A stretch of DNA of 64,000 nucleotides from Streptomyces novaecaesareae (GCF_000716875.1 NZ_JNWQ01000004.1:1-64000); one strand, 5' to 3'; shown: positions 39,070-50,856, counted from the first letter of the stretch. Made by a program: numbers and translations. Notes: generated by a model not told the origin, from the sequence alone.

Positions 39070-40068
39070 ATGGGGAAGCACCGCCGCAAGAGGTCCGGCC
39101 GCCGCCGTCTTCTTGCCCCGTCCCTGTTCACCGCCCTGTCCGCCGTCGTCGTGGCCGCCGCGGTCGCCGGCACGCACGGGCTGGACCTGACCGACGCGAC
39201 GGCCGCCGGGAAGGCCGCCCGCAACACCCGCGCCGCCGTCGCCCCCACCCCGGCCACGGCGGCACCGGCCGCGCCCGCCCCGGTGGTGGCCCCCACGCCG
39301 AGCGGCAGCCCGACCCCGGCCGCCGGCCCGGCGGACAGCCCGACCGCGGGCCCGGTGCCGACCGACTCCGCGTCCTCCTCCACGCCTGCCGCCGCCCCCG
39401 ACACCCGCGGCGTCGCCCTCGGCGCCACCGCGGCCGCCCCCGCCGCCGACCGCGAAAGCGCCATCGTCGGCGCGCTGTTCAGCGGTTCGGTGGCCGCGGG
39501 CAACCACTTCTGCACCGCCAGCGTGCTGCACAGCAGCACCCGCAACCTGCTGCTGACCGCCGCGCACTGCCTCAACGACACCGACGGCGTCACCTTCGCC
39601 CCCGGCTACCGGGACGGCTCCGCCCCGTACGGCACCTGGCAGGTGACCGCGATCCACACCACCACCGGCTGGGCCCAGAAGGGCGACGAGGACGAGGACT
39701 TCGCGATCCTGGAGACCGCCCCCAACAACGGCCGCGAGGTCGAGGACGTGGTCGGCGGCAACCACCTGGGCGCCGGCGAGCCCTTCGGCGCCACCGTCCG
39801 CCTCTACGGCTACCCCGCCGACTCCGAGACGCCCAACCTCTGCACCAACACCACCGGCAAGCAGGGCAGCTACCAGCGGGTCGTCGATTGCCCCTCGTAC
39901 CCGGGCGGCACCAGCGGCGGCCCCTGGATCAGCGCGACCACCGGTGACGTGGTCGGCGCCATCGGCGGCTACCAGCAGGGCGGCGACGCCGACGACGTCT
40001 CCTACAGCGCCTACTTCGACCACACCATCGCAGGCCTCTACATCCAGGTCGAGGCCGCCACCTCCTGA
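39070..40068 (+). CDS. Secreted trypsin-like serine protease
   Basis: This 332-residue exported protein starts at ATG 39070 after CAGGAGAG. A basic N-terminus (GKHRRKRSGRRR) and a hydrophobic stretch (FTALSAVVVAAAVAG) form a signal peptide or anchor. A Pro/Ala/Thr/Ser linker (about 55-115) precedes the chymotrypsin-fold domain. The catalytic triad is visible as His in LLLTAAHC, Asp in DEDFAIL and Ser in GGTSGGPW. Three further cysteines allow disulfides. The compact domain resembles V8/glutamyl-type peptidases. It is flanked by 235 non-coding bases upstream with no clear operator. Confidence 0.92.
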   Translation: MGKHRRKRSGRRRLLAPSLFTALSAVVVAAAVAGTHGLDLTDATAAGKAARNTRAAVAPTPATAAPAAPAPVVAPTPSGSPTPAAGPADSPTAGPVPTDSASSSTPAAAPDTRGVALGATAAAPAADRESAIVGALFSGSVAAGNHFCTASVLHSSTRNLLLTAAHCLNDTDGVTFAPGYRDGSAPYGTWQVTAIHTTTGWAQKGDEDEDFAILETAPNNGREVEDVVGGNHLGAGEPFGATVRLYGYPADSETPNLCTNTTGKQGSYQRVVDCPSYPGGTSGGPWISATTGDVVGAIGGYQQGGDADDVSYSAYFDHTIAGLYIQVEAATS

Positions 40069-40165
40069 GCCTGCGGGGCGGGAGCGTGCCGGGGCCGGAG
40101 CCCGCGGGAGCCGGCCCCTAACCGGGGCCCGAACCGGCCCCGGACCGGTCCCCGGACATGACGAA

Positions 40166-40202
40166 GGCCCAGATCCGTGGATCAACTCCACTGATCTGGG
40201 CC
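40166..40202. terminator. Terminator between the protease and tRNA genes
   Basis: GGCCCAGATC (40166-40175) pairs with GATCTGGGCC (40193-40202), with inner GTGGA and TCCAC. It can serve both the plus-strand protease gene and the minus-strand tRNA. Confidence 0.7.
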
Positions 40203-40232
40203 CTGATTACACTCTCGCAATCACTGCGTGAG

Positions 40233-40304
40233 TGCCCCCGGTAGGATTCGAACCTACGCACCCGCCTCCGGAGGGCGGTGCTCTATCCCCTGAGCTACGG
40301 GGGC
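40233..40304 (-). tRNA. tRNA-Arg (anticodon CCG)
   Basis: The minus strand folds into a 72-base cloverleaf: acceptor GCCCCCG/CGGGGGC, D-stem GCTC/GAGC, anticodon stem CCGCC/GGCGG with loop CTCCGGA, and T-arm GTAGG-TTCGAAT-CCTAC. The anticodon CCG reads the CGG codon, which is abundant in this genome. The discriminator base is A, and CCA is not encoded. Confidence 0.97.
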
Positions 40305-40493
40305 CTTTCGGCCGGTCGGCGGCTCGCGCTTCCGACGTGGAGAACACTACCAGGCCCGGGCCGTGGTCCGTGCACGGCCCCCTTGGAAGATTTGTAGGGG
40401 CCGGGAAGGCGGTCGGGGCGGCCGCGGCGGGCGGGGGAGCGGAAGTGCCCAAAGGCCGGACGGGGCGGCGGGGCCGCGGATACCCTCGGTGAG

Positions 40494-40922
40494 GTGTCGG
40501 GAGTGTCCGGGCGGGTCCTCGTGGTGGACGACAGCGAGGTGATCCGCCAGCTGATCAGGGTCAACCTGGAGCTTGAGGGCTTCGAGGTGGTGACCGCCGC
40601 CGACGGCGCCGAGTGCCTGGAGGTCATCCGCCGGGTGAAGCCCGACGTGGTGACGCTGGACGTGGTGATGCCGCGGCTGGACGGCCTGCGGACGGCGGCC
40701 CGGCTGCGCGCGACTCCGGACACCAGCCGGCTCCCGATCGCGATCGTGAGCGCCTGCACCCCGGCCGACCTCGACCTGGGGGACACCGTCGGCGTGGACG
40801 GCTACCTCGGCAAGCCCTTCGACCCGGCGGACCTGGTGGCTCTGGTCCGCCGCCTGATGCTGCTCGGCGGACCGTCCGGCGGATTTCGCCCTGAGCGAAC
40901 AGACCGCAGAGATCGCGGCTGA
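40494..40922 (+). CDS. Stand-alone response-regulator receiver protein
   Basis: This 142-residue protein consists of a CheY-like receiver only. Acidic pocket and phospho-Asp lie in VLVVDDSEV and VVTLDVVMPRLDG, and the conserved lysine in GYLGKPFDPADL. There is no output domain, so it must act by protein interaction or as a phosphate relay. The start is GTG 40494. A TACCCT -10-like box ends seven bases before it, suggesting a leaderless transcript. No histidine kinase is adjacent. It stands just upstream of argS. Confidence 0.88.
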   Translation: MSGVSGRVLVVDDSEVIRQLIRVNLELEGFEVVTAADGAECLEVIRRVKPDVVTLDVVMPRLDGLRTAARLRATPDTSRLPIAIVSACTPADLDLGDTVGVDGYLGKPFDPADLVALVRRLMLLGGPSGGFRPERTDRRDRG

Positions 40923-41003
40923 GACCCCCGGCGAGGACGGCGTGGCGGCGCCCGCGGGCGTCTCAACCGGTAAACCGGGTGCGGGCGGGCACCCCGTCTC
41001 GCC

Positions 41004-41009
41004 TACGCT
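41004..41009 (+). promoter_or_regulatory. -10 element of a leaderless argS promoter
   Basis: TACGCT ends seven bases before the GTG of argS, and no ribosome-binding site is present. This is the spacing of leaderless actinobacterial mRNAs. No good -35 is seen. Confidence 0.5.
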
Positions 41010-41016
41010 TGGCGTC

Positions 41017-42678
41017 GTGACCCCCGCAGACCTTTCCCAGGCAATCCAGGCCGCAGTGAGCTCCGCCGTCGAGGCGGGCGAACTGGCCGTCGCCGTGCCC
41101 GAGCACGTGACGGTCGAGCGGCCCAAGAACAGGGACCACGGCGACTACGCGACCAACGTGGCCCTCCAGCTCGCCAAGGCGGCCGGCAAGCCGCCGCGAG
41201 CCGTTGCCGAGGCCCTGTCGGAGCGCCTGCGAGGGATCACCGGCGTCGCCAAGGTCGACATCGCCGGTCCGGGCTTCCTGAACATCACCCTGGACACCGC
41301 CACCGCCGGCGCGCTGGCGCGCACCGTCGTCGAGGCGGGCGAGGCCTACGGCCGCAACGAGGCGCTCAAGGGCCTCAAGATCAACCTTGAGTTCGTCTCC
41401 GCCAACCCGACCGGCCCGATCCACATCGGCGGCGTCCGCTGGGCGGCCGTCGGCGACTCGCTGGCGCGCGTGCTGCGGGCCTCCGGCGCCGACGTCACCA
41501 CCGAGTACTACCTCAACGACGCCGGCGTGCAGATCACCAAGTTCGCCGCCTCGCTGCAGGCCGCCGCGAACGGCCGCGAGGTGCCCGAGGGCGGCTACGT
41601 CGGCGAGTACATCGTCGACATCGCCAAGGCGCTCACCGAGGCGATCCCGGGCGTGCTCGACCTCTCCGAGGAGGAGCAGCTGCAGGTCTTCCGCACCGAG
41701 GGCCTCAAGCTCATGGTCGGCGAGATCCAGCGCTCGATGGACGAGTTCGGCACCCACTTCGACGTGTGGTTCTCGGAGAAGACGCTGCACGACTCCGGCG
41801 CGGTCGAGAAGGCCATCGACCGGCTGCGCGAGCAGGGCCACGTCTTCGAGAACGACGGCGCGGTGTTCCTGCGCACCACCGACTTCGGCGACGACAAGGA
41901 CCGCGTCCTGATCAAGGCCGACGGCGACAAGACCTACTTCGCCGCCGACGCCGCCTACTACCTCTCCAAGCGGGACCGCGGCGCCGAGGTCGCGCTCTAC
42001 ATGCTGGGCGCCGACCACCACGGCTACGTCAACCGCCTCCGGGCCATCTCGGCCTGCGCGGGCGACGACATGGACCACAACATCGAGGTGAAGATCGGCC
42101 AGTTCGTGAAGATGCTTCGCGACGGCGAAGAGGTCCGCATGTCCAAGCGGGCCGGCAACATCATCACGATCGACGACGTGGTCGAGTGGATCGGCGTGGA
42201 CGCGGCCCGTTACACCCTGGCGCGCTCCTCCACGGACTCGACGATCACGCTGGACATCAACCTGCTGACCAGCCAGAGCAACGAGAACCCGGTGTTCTAC
42301 GTGCAGTACGCGCACACCCGGATGTGCGGCGTGGCGCGCAAGGCCGCCGAGCTGGGCGTGGACAAGGGCGCGGCCGAGCAGTTCAAACCCGAGCTGCTCG
42401 CCACCGAGTGGGAGAACGACATCCTCGGCGCCCTCGGCGAGTTCCCGCGCGTGCTGGCCACGGCCGGTGAGCTGCGCGAGCCGCACCGGGTCGCGCGCTA
42501 CCTGGAGGACCTCGCGGGCAAGTACCACCGCCTGTACGAGAACTGCATGTTCCTGCCCAAGGGCGACGAGGAGCTCACGGACACGCACCGTGCCCGGCTG
42601 TGGCTGGTCGAGGCCACGCGCACGGTCATGGCCAACGGCCTGACGCTCCTGGGCGTGACGGCGCCCGAGCGGATGTAG
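41017..42678 (+). CDS. argS: Arginyl-tRNA synthetase
   Basis: This 553-residue class I synthetase charges tRNA-Arg. GTG 41017 (VTPADLSQAIQAAV) is chosen over upstream frames because the family begins here and a -10 box is correctly placed for a leaderless start. The N-terminal Add-1 domain is followed by the HIGH motif variant HIGG in SANPTGPIHIGGVRWAAVGD. The MSK motif is EEVRMSKRAGN, and the DALR anticodon domain ends in NGLTLLGVTAPERM. All hallmarks are present. The next gene, lysA, is 165 bases on; argS-lysA is the usual actinobacterial order. Confidence 0.97.
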   Translation: MTPADLSQAIQAAVSSAVEAGELAVAVPEHVTVERPKNRDHGDYATNVALQLAKAAGKPPRAVAEALSERLRGITGVAKVDIAGPGFLNITLDTATAGALARTVVEAGEAYGRNEALKGLKINLEFVSANPTGPIHIGGVRWAAVGDSLARVLRASGADVTTEYYLNDAGVQITKFAASLQAAANGREVPEGGYVGEYIVDIAKALTEAIPGVLDLSEEEQLQVFRTEGLKLMVGEIQRSMDEFGTHFDVWFSEKTLHDSGAVEKAIDRLREQGHVFENDGAVFLRTTDFGDDKDRVLIKADGDKTYFAADAAYYLSKRDRGAEVALYMLGADHHGYVNRLRAISACAGDDMDHNIEVKIGQFVKMLRDGEEVRMSKRAGNIITIDDVVEWIGVDAARYTLARSSTDSTITLDINLLTSQSNENPVFYVQYAHTRMCGVARKAAELGVDKGAAEQFKPELLATEWENDILGALGEFPRVLATAGELREPHRVARYLEDLAGKYHRLYENCMFLPKGDEELTDTHRARLWLVEATRTVMANGLTLLGVTAPERM

Positions 42679-42769
42679 GAACCACCCCCAAGCGCACTGC
42701 GGGGGCGGCACGACGGTCAACGGGGACCGTCGGCCGCCCCTCGCCATAGGTCTCGAAGGATTCACGAGC

Positions 42770-42847
42770 ATGAGTGAGCGAAGCGAACGAATCATTGATG
42801 CTGCGCGTGGCGAATGCCCCGCCGAGCGAAGCGAGGTGGGCGCATGA
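42770..42847 (+). CDS. 25-codon upstream ORF overlapping the lysA start
   Basis: The ATG at 42770, with AAGGA upstream, opens [12 protein letters not shown] and ends in PAERSEVGA. Its stop TGA (42845-42847) overlaps the lysA ATG (42844-42846), so lysA is likely translated by reinitiation or coupling. The coding DNA contains GAGCGAAGCGA twice (42776-42786 and 42824-42834), an element dispersed in Streptomyces intergenic regions. There are no Lys codons, so classical lysine attenuation is not supported. Confidence 0.5.
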   Translation: MSERSERIIDAARGECPAERSEVGA

Positions 42848-44235
42848 GTCGATCGGCACACCCCGCAGGCCCCCGGCACGGCGACGTGCTCCCCGACGGC
42901 CACTACCAGGCCCCGCCGGCGGACCTGAACGCGCTCGACCCCAAGGTCTGGTCCCGCACCGTCACCCGCGACGCCGAGGGCGTGGCCACCGTCGGCGGGA
43001 TCGACGTCAAGCGGCTGGCGGCCGAGTTCGGCACCCCGGCGTACCTGCTGGACGAGGAGGACTTCCGGGCCCGGGCGCGCGCGTGGCGGGACGCCTTCGG
43101 CTCCGACGCGGACGTCTACTACGCCGGCAAGGCGTTCCTCTCCAAGGCCGTCGTGCGCTGGCTGCACGAGGAGGGCCTCAACCTCGACGTGTGCAGCGCG
43201 GGCGAGTTGGCGGTGGCGCTGGCCGCCGGGATGCCGGCGGAGCGGATCGCGCTGCACGGCAACAACAAGTCGGTGGACGAGCTGGAGCACGCCGTGAAGA
43301 CCGGCGTCGGACACATCGTGGTCGACTCGTACGAGGAGATCGAGCGCCTCGCCGCGATCGCCGCCCGCCAGGGCGTCCGGCAGCAGGTGCTGATCCGGAT
43401 CACCGTCGGCGTCGAGGCGCACACCCACGAGTTCATCGCCACCGCGCACGAGGACCAGAAGTTCGGCCTGTCGCTGACCGGGGGAGCGGCCGCCGAGGCG
43501 GTGCGCCGGGTGCTCGGCCACGGCAGTCTGGAGCTGCGCGGCATCCACTCGCACATCGGCTCGCAGATCTTCGACACCGCCGGCTTCGAGGTGGCCGCCC
43601 GCCGGGTGGTCGGCCTGCTGGCGCAGATCCGCGACGAGCACGGCGTCGAGCTGCCCGAGATCGACCTGGGCGGCGGCCTCGGCATCGCGTACACCAGCGA
43701 GGACGACCCGCGCGAGCCGGCCGAGATCGCGGCCGCGCTGGCCGACATCGTCCGCCGCGAGTGCGCCGCCGCGAACCTGAACGCCCCCCGGCTGAGCGTG
43801 GAGCCGGGCCGGGCGATCGTCGGCCCGACGGCGTTCACGCTGTACGAGGTCGGCACCGTCAAGCCGCTGGAGGGCCTGCGCACGTACGTCAGCGTGGACG
43901 GCGGGATGTCGGACAACATCCGCACCGCGCTGTACGACGCCGAGTACTCGGTGGCCCTGGTGTCGCGGGCCAGCGACGCCGAGCCGATGCTGGTCCGGGT
44001 GGTCGGCAAGCACTGCGAGTCCGGCGACATCGTCGTCCGGGACGCCTTCCTGCCGGCCGACCTGGCCCCGGGCGACCTGATCGCGGTGCCCGCCACCGGC
44101 GCCTACTGCCGCTCGATGGCGAGCAACTACAACCACGCCCTCAAGCCCCCCGTGGTGGCCGTCAGGGACGGTGCCGCGCGGGTGATCGTCCGGCGTGAGA
44201 CGGAGGAGGATCTCCTGCGTCTCGATATCGGATGA
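42844..44235 (+). CDS. lysA: Diaminopimelate decarboxylase
   Basis: This 463-residue PLP enzyme makes L-lysine from meso-diaminopimelate. The start ATG 42844 is supported by GAGGTGGG and overlaps the stop of a short upstream ORF. The fold-type III PLP lysine is in [16 protein letters not shown]. Further family motifs are [16 protein letters not shown], the glycine loop in [22 protein letters not shown], and the dimer-interface active-site cysteine in [10 protein letters not shown]. All expected residues are visible and the length is normal. The hom-thrC genes follow from their own promoter. Confidence 0.97.
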   Translation: MSRSAHPAGPRHGDVLPDGHYQAPPADLNALDPKVWSRTVTRDAEGVATVGGIDVKRLAAEFGTPAYLLDEEDFRARARAWRDAFGSDADVYYAGKAFLSKAVVRWLHEEGLNLDVCSAGELAVALAAGMPAERIALHGNNKSVDELEHAVKTGVGHIVVDSYEEIERLAAIAARQGVRQQVLIRITVGVEAHTHEFIATAHEDQKFGLSLTGGAAAEAVRRVLGHGSLELRGIHSHIGSQIFDTAGFEVAARRVVGLLAQIRDEHGVELPEIDLGGGLGIAYTSEDDPREPAEIAAALADIVRRECAAANLNAPRLSVEPGRAIVGPTAFTLYEVGTVKPLEGLRTYVSVDGGMSDNIRTALYDAEYSVALVSRASDAEPMLVRVVGKHCESGDIVVRDAFLPADLAPGDLIAVPATGAYCRSMASNYNHALKPPVVAVRDGAARVIVRRETEEDLLRLDIG

Positions 44236-44243
44236 CGAAATTC

Positions 44244-44273
44244 TTGTCTCAGATCATGGAACGACCGTAGATC
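44244..44273 (+). promoter_or_regulatory. Candidate promoter of hom-thrC
   Basis: TTGTCT (44244-44249) and TAGATC (44268-44273) are separated by 18 bases. Transcription would begin near 44280, about 95 bases before the hom start. Confidence 0.4.
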
Positions 44274-44374
44274 CGCACGGAAAGTCCCCGAGACTGGTAC
44301 GGACCGAGGTTACCGGCGGCCCCGGAAAAACCCGCCGGAAATAACGAAGCACGATGAATGCAGAGCGGAGTCGG

Positions 44375-45667
44375 ATGATGCGTACGCGCCCGCTGAAGGT
44401 GGCGTTGCTGGGCTGTGGTGTGGTGGGCTCCGAGGTGGCGCGCATCATGACGACGACGGCCGACGACCTCGCCGCGCGCATCGGTGCCCCGGTGGAGCTG
44501 GCCGGGATCGCGGTACGCCGGGCCGGGCGGGTGCGCCCGGGCGTGCCCGAGCACCTGATCACCACCGACGCCGAGGCCCTGGTCACCCGAGGCGACATCG
44601 ACGTGGTGGTCGAGGTCGTGGGCGGCATCGAGCCGTCCAAATCCCTGCTCCTGTCGGCCTTCAAGCAGGGTGCCTCGGTGGTCAGCGCCAACAAGGCGCT
44701 GCTCGCCAAGGACGGCACCGAGCTGCACGCGGCGGCCGCCGAGGCCGGGGTGGACCTGTACTACGAGGCCGCGGTGGCGGGCGCGATCCCGCTGCTGCGC
44801 CCGCTGCGCGAGTCCCTCGCCGGCGACAAGGTCAACCGGGTGCTGGGCATCGTCAACGGCACCACCAACTTCATCCTCGACAAGATGGACACCACCGGCG
44901 CCGGCTACTCGGAGGCGCTGGAGGAGGCCACCGCGCTGGGCTACGCCGAGGCCGACCCGACCGCCGACGTCGAGGGCTTCGACGCCGCCGCCAAGGCCGC
45001 GATCCTGGCCGGCATCGCCTTCCACACCGAGGTGACCGCGGCGGACGTCTACCGCGAGGGCATCACCGAGGTGACCGCGGCCGACATCGCCTCCGCCAAG
45101 GAGATGGGCTGCGTGGTCAAGCTGCTCGCGATCTGCGAGCGGGCGGCCGACGGCGAGTCCGTCACCGCGCGGGTGCACCCGGCGATGATCCCGCTGTCGC
45201 ACCCGCTGGCCTCCGTCCGCGAGGCGTACAACGCGGTGTTCGTCGAGGCCGAGGCGGCCGGCCGGCTGATGTTCTACGGCCCGGGCGCGGGCGGCTCGCC
45301 GACGGCCTCCGCGGTGCTCGGCGACCTGGTCGCGGTCTGCCGCAACAAGCTGGCCGGCGCCACCGGCCCCGGCGACTCGGTCTACACGCAGCTGCCCGCC
45401 AAGCCGATGGACCAGGTGGTCACCCGCTACCACGTCAGCCTCGACGTGGACGACCGTGCGGGTGTGCTCGCCCAGGTCGCGTCCGTCTTCGCCGAGCACG
45501 GCGTCTCCATCGACACCGTGCGCCAGCAGGGCCGCGACGGCGACGCCTCGCTCGTCGTGGTCACCCACCGTGCCACCGACGCCGCGCTGTCGGCGACGGT
45601 CGACAAGCTCCGCGCGCTGGACAGCGTGCGGGACGTGGCCAGCATCATGCGGGTCGAAGGGGAATAA
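44375..45667 (+). CDS. hom: Homoserine dehydrogenase
   Basis: This 430-residue enzyme reduces aspartate semialdehyde to homoserine with NAD(P)H. The preferred start is ATG 44375 (MMRTRPLKVALLGCG), after GGAG; an ATG at 44354 is in frame. The Rossmann motif is LLGCGVVGSEVARI. The catalytic domain has GIVNGTTNFILDKM and EADPTADVEGFDAAAKAAILA. A C-terminal ACT domain (about 350-430, VDDRAGVLAQVASVFAEHGVS) probably gives threonine feedback inhibition. thrC begins nine bases after the stop, so the two form an operon. Confidence 0.97.
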   Translation: MMRTRPLKVALLGCGVVGSEVARIMTTTADDLAARIGAPVELAGIAVRRAGRVRPGVPEHLITTDAEALVTRGDIDVVVEVVGGIEPSKSLLLSAFKQGASVVSANKALLAKDGTELHAAAAEAGVDLYYEAAVAGAIPLLRPLRESLAGDKVNRVLGIVNGTTNFILDKMDTTGAGYSEALEEATALGYAEADPTADVEGFDAAAKAAILAGIAFHTEVTAADVYREGITEVTAADIASAKEMGCVVKLLAICERAADGESVTARVHPAMIPLSHPLASVREAYNAVFVEAEAAGRLMFYGPGAGGSPTASAVLGDLVAVCRNKLAGATGPGDSVYTQLPAKPMDQVVTRYHVSLDVDDRAGVLAQVASVFAEHGVSIDTVRQQGRDGDASLVVVTHRATDAALSATVDKLRALDSVRDVASIMRVEGE

Positions 45668-45676
45668 GGAACAGCC

Positions 45677-46774
45677 ATGAACGCCGTTGCCGAGAACGTC
45701 GTCCGAGGCGCGCACACCCACCAGTGGCGCGGCCTGATCGAGGAGTACCGGGACCGCCTGCCGGTCACCGCGGCCACCCCGGTGGTCACCCTGCTGGAGG
45801 GCGGCACGCCCCTGGTTCCCGCCCAGGTGCTCTCCGAGCGCACCGGCTGCGAGGTCTACCTCAAGGTCGAGGGCGCCAACCCGACCGGCTCCTTCAAGGA
45901 CCGCGGGATGACGATGGCCATCTCCAAGGCGAAGGAGGAGGGCGCCCAGGCGGTCATCTGCGCGTCCACCGGCAACACTTCGGCCTCCGCCGCCGCGTAC
46001 GCGGTGCGGGCCGGGATGGTCTCCGCGGTGCTCGTCCCGCAGGGCAAGATCGCCCTCGGCAAGATGGGCCAGGCGCTGGTGCACGGCGCCCGGATCCTGC
46101 AGGTCGACGGGAACTTCGACGACTGCCTCACCCTTGCGCGTGAACTGTCCGAGAAGTACCCGGTGGCCCTGGTCAACTCGGTGAACCCGGTGCGCATCGA
46201 GGGCCAGAAGACCGCGGCCTTCGAGATCGTCGACATGCTCGGCGACGCCCCGGACATCCACGTCCTGCCGGTCGGCAACGCGGGCAACATCACCGCGTAC
46301 TGGAAGGGCTACCGCGAGTACGCCGCGGACGGCCTGGCCTCCCACACCCCGCGGATGTGGGGCTTCCAGGCCGCCGGCTCGGCCCCGATCGTGGACGGTC
46401 ACCCGATCCTCAAGCCGCAGACCATCGCCACCGCGATCCGGATCGGCAACCCGGCCTCCTGGGACTTCGCGCTCGCCGCGCGGGACGAGTCCGGCGGCCT
46501 CATCGACAAGGTGACGGACCGTCAGATCCTGTCCGCCTACCGGCTGTTGGCCTCGCAGGAGGGCGTCTTCGTGGAGCCCGCCTCGGCCGCCTCGGTGGCC
46601 GGCCTGCTGGCCAAGGCGGAGGCCGGGCTGGTCGACCCGGGCCAGCGGATCGTCTGCACCGTGACCGGCAACGGCCTCAAGGACCCGGACTGGGCGGTGG
46701 CCGGCGCGCCGCAGCCGAAGATCGTCCCGATCGACTCCCAGGCGGCGGCCCGCAGCCTCGGACTGCTCGACTAG
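45677..46774 (+). CDS. thrC: Threonine synthase
   Basis: This 365-residue PLP enzyme converts phosphohomoserine to threonine. ATG 45677 follows AAGGAACAG. The PLP lysine is in [16 protein letters not shown], the PLP phosphate-binding glycine-rich loop in [14 protein letters not shown], and [17 protein letters not shown] matches the family. Length fits the short class II threonine synthase. It closes the hom-thrC unit; a perfect UUCG-capped terminator follows 19 bases later. Therefore thrB, though next in the pathway set, is not in the same simple operon. Confidence 0.97.
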   Translation: MNAVAENVVRGAHTHQWRGLIEEYRDRLPVTAATPVVTLLEGGTPLVPAQVLSERTGCEVYLKVEGANPTGSFKDRGMTMAISKAKEEGAQAVICASTGNTSASAAAYAVRAGMVSAVLVPQGKIALGKMGQALVHGARILQVDGNFDDCLTLARELSEKYPVALVNSVNPVRIEGQKTAAFEIVDMLGDAPDIHVLPVGNAGNITAYWKGYREYAADGLASHTPRMWGFQAAGSAPIVDGHPILKPQTIATAIRIGNPASWDFALAARDESGGLIDKVTDRQILSAYRLLASQEGVFVEPASAASVAGLLAKAEAGLVDPGQRIVCTVTGNGLKDPDWAVAGAPQPKIVPIDSQAAARSLGLLD

Positions 46775-46793
46775 CGACGGGGCCTGACGCATC

Positions 46794-46825
46794 GACGGGC
46801 CGACCCTTTCGAGGGTCGGCCCGTC
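46794..46825 (+). terminator. UUCG-tetraloop terminator after thrC
   Basis: GACGGGCCGACCCT (46794-46807) pairs perfectly with AGGGTCGGCCCGTC (46812-46825) around a TTCG loop. It lies just past the thrC stop. Confidence 0.85.
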
Positions 46826-46837
46826 ACAGTTCTCCGG

Positions 46838-46853
46838 TGACACTTTTGTGTCA
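46838..46853. promoter_or_regulatory. Perfect palindrome upstream of thrB
   Basis: TGACAC-TTTT-GTGTCA is a perfect inverted repeat with a four-base AT centre in a GC-rich region, within the 377 bases between thrC and thrB. A TACTCT -10-like element follows at 46982-46987. The rest of the gap shows no gene. Confidence 0.5.
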
Positions 46854-47151
46854 ATTCCGCTTCGCATTCCGAGCCGATTTCGCTCCGCTCTTTGACCGGG
46901 GAGGGTGTGCATTCCGGCCAGAACCGGCAACACACCAGATCGAAGGCCCACGGGGTGTACCGCTCGGGAACCTCTCTTCGATACTCTGGCTCCGGCCGTG
47001 TGGCACATGCCCCGGGCCCGGCACCGTCCGGGCCGCGCCGAAGATCGTGGCAGCCCGCCCCCGACGGGGCCTGCGGCCCTTTCCCCCCACCCCCCACCTC
47101 GCACCGACGACGCGCTCCGCGCCGCCCGATTTCCCCAGGAGAGTCCACCGC

Positions 47152-48090
47152 ATGGCCGGTCCCGCGTTCCGTGCCGCCGCCGTCCGGGTCCGGGTTCCCG
47201 CGACCAGCGCCAACCTCGGCCCAGGCTTCGACGCCTTCGGACTGGCGCTGGGCCTGTACGACGACGTGGTCGTCCGGGTCGCCGACTCGGGCCTGACCGT
47301 CGACATCGCCGGCGAGGGCGCCGAGACGCTGCCGCGCGACGAGCGCCACCTGCTGGTCCGCTCGATGCGCGCCGCCTTCGACCGCCTCGGCGGCCAGCCC
47401 CGCGGCCTCGAAGTGGTCTGCGCCAACCGGATACCGCACGGCCGGGGCCTCGGCTCCTCCTCCGCCGCCATCTGCGCCGGCATCGTGGCCGCCCGCGCGG
47501 TCACCATCGGCGGCCCCTCGGCGCTGGACGACGACGCGCTGCTGGCCCTCGCCTCCGAGCTGGAGGGCCACCCGGACAACGTCGCGGCCTGCCTGCGCGG
47601 CAACTTCACCATCGCGTGGACCGACGAGGAGTCGGCCAAGGCGGTCGCCCTGGAGCCCTCCGAGCAGGTCGTCCCGGTGGTGTTCGTCCCGGCCGCCGAG
47701 GTGCTCACCGAGACCGCCCGCGGCCTGCTGCCGAAGACCGTCCCGCTGGCCGACGCCGCCGTCAACGCCGGCCGCTCCGCGCTGCTGGTGGAGGCGCTGA
47801 CCCGACGGCCCGAACTGCTCTTCGCCGCCACCGAGGACCGCCTGCACCAGGACTACCGCGCCTCCGCGATGCCGGAGAGCGCCGGCCTGGTCGGCGCGCT
47901 GCGCGCGGAGGGCATCCCCGCGGTCATCTCCGGGGCCGGCCCGACCGTCCTCGCGCTCACCGACGAGGCGGGCGCCGACAAGGTGCTCTCCTTCGCCGGG
48001 CACCACGGCCACGGCGGCGACCCGGCGTTCGCCGCGCACCGGCTGACCGTCGACCGCGCCGGGGCCGTCGTGCTCCCGCTGGACGCCTGA
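47152..48090 (+). CDS. thrB: Homoserine kinase
   Basis: This 312-residue GHMP-family kinase phosphorylates homoserine for threonine synthase. ATG 47152 is preceded by AGGAGAG. The signature motifs are VPATSANLGPGFDAFGLALG, the ATP-binding GRGLGSSSAAICAGIVAA, and the C-terminal motif VISGAGPTVLAL. Its own promoter region, 377 bases long and containing a palindrome, separates it from hom-thrC. Independent control is therefore likely. Confidence 0.97.
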   Translation: MAGPAFRAAAVRVRVPATSANLGPGFDAFGLALGLYDDVVVRVADSGLTVDIAGEGAETLPRDERHLLVRSMRAAFDRLGGQPRGLEVVCANRIPHGRGLGSSSAAICAGIVAARAVTIGGPSALDDDALLALASELEGHPDNVAACLRGNFTIAWTDEESAKAVALEPSEQVVPVVFVPAAEVLTETARGLLPKTVPLADAAVNAGRSALLVEALTRRPELLFAATEDRLHQDYRASAMPESAGLVGALRAEGIPAVISGAGPTVLALTDEAGADKVLSFAGHHGHGGDPAFAAHRLTVDRAGAVVLPLDA

Positions 48091-48692
48091 GCAGCCCGTA
48101 CGGGCCGCCCGTCCGGGCCCGGCGCCGGCACCACGCCGACCCGGGCCCACCGGACACGATTGGCAAGCACAAGGCTGGGGAATGTCTGAGGGGGTCGGTA
48201 GTGTTAACCTCATTGCTGCACCAGGTGCCCTCCGGGGCTCGGTGCGCCGCGTCCCGATCCCAGCACTCCACTGCCGTGGAGTCGCGGCGATGCACGGGGC
48301 GACGATTCTCCGGGAGCCCACCGCAGCGCGTACGCAGCCTGCCTGCGCGACATGCGGCCGCATCCCGAAGCCGTGACGGCACCTGACTCCCACCCGCGGC
48401 CTCCCCCTTGAGGCCAGGACGGGCGGAGCACGGGCCACCGTCACGCGACGGGGGCCCGGGATTCGCAGGGAGCGTGGGGGTTACGCCCTCAGGGGAGGTC
48501 GACACACGACCGGCCCACGCGCCAACTCAGCACCACCGTGCTTCATGCACCGCACCTCGCAGCTCTCCCTCGACCGGCTCCCGCCATTCGAGGGATCACC
48601 GCCTCGGACCGACGCAGTCGAGCGTTGGTCAGGACAGCACAACCGGTCGCCGAGCCAGACAGGCCGACGTCCGCTCCAGGGAAGGACCCTTA
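48091..48692 (+). promoter_or_regulatory. Long leader/promoter region of rho
   Basis: These 602 bases carry no convincing gene. GGAAT (48179-48183) and GTT (48203-48205) are 19 bases apart, close to the SigR pattern (GGAAT-N18-GTT), and TAGTGT (48199-48204) is a housekeeping-like -10. Either start would give an untranslated leader of nearly 480 bases. Long leaders allow Rho to limit its own synthesis in other bacteria. A 64-codon frame at 48182-48376 lacks a ribosome-binding site. Confidence 0.4.
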
Positions 48693-50792
<2,100 letters not shown>

Positions 50793-50814
50793 CCGTAGCC
50801 GGACGGCTGTCGAA

Positions 50815-50856
50815 GCACGGAACCCCGGATCGCGCGAGCGGTCCGGGGTTCCGTGC
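50815..50856 (+). terminator. Terminator after rho
   Basis: GCACGGAACCCCGGA (50815-50829) pairs perfectly with TCCGGGGTTCCGTGC (50842-50856). It lies 22 bases after the rho stop. Confidence 0.8.

Noticed and set aside
48182..48376. A 64-codon frame in the rho leader
   Set aside because: No ribosome-binding site, unusual composition and overlap with the presumed promoter. It could be tested by ribosome profiling but is not supported.
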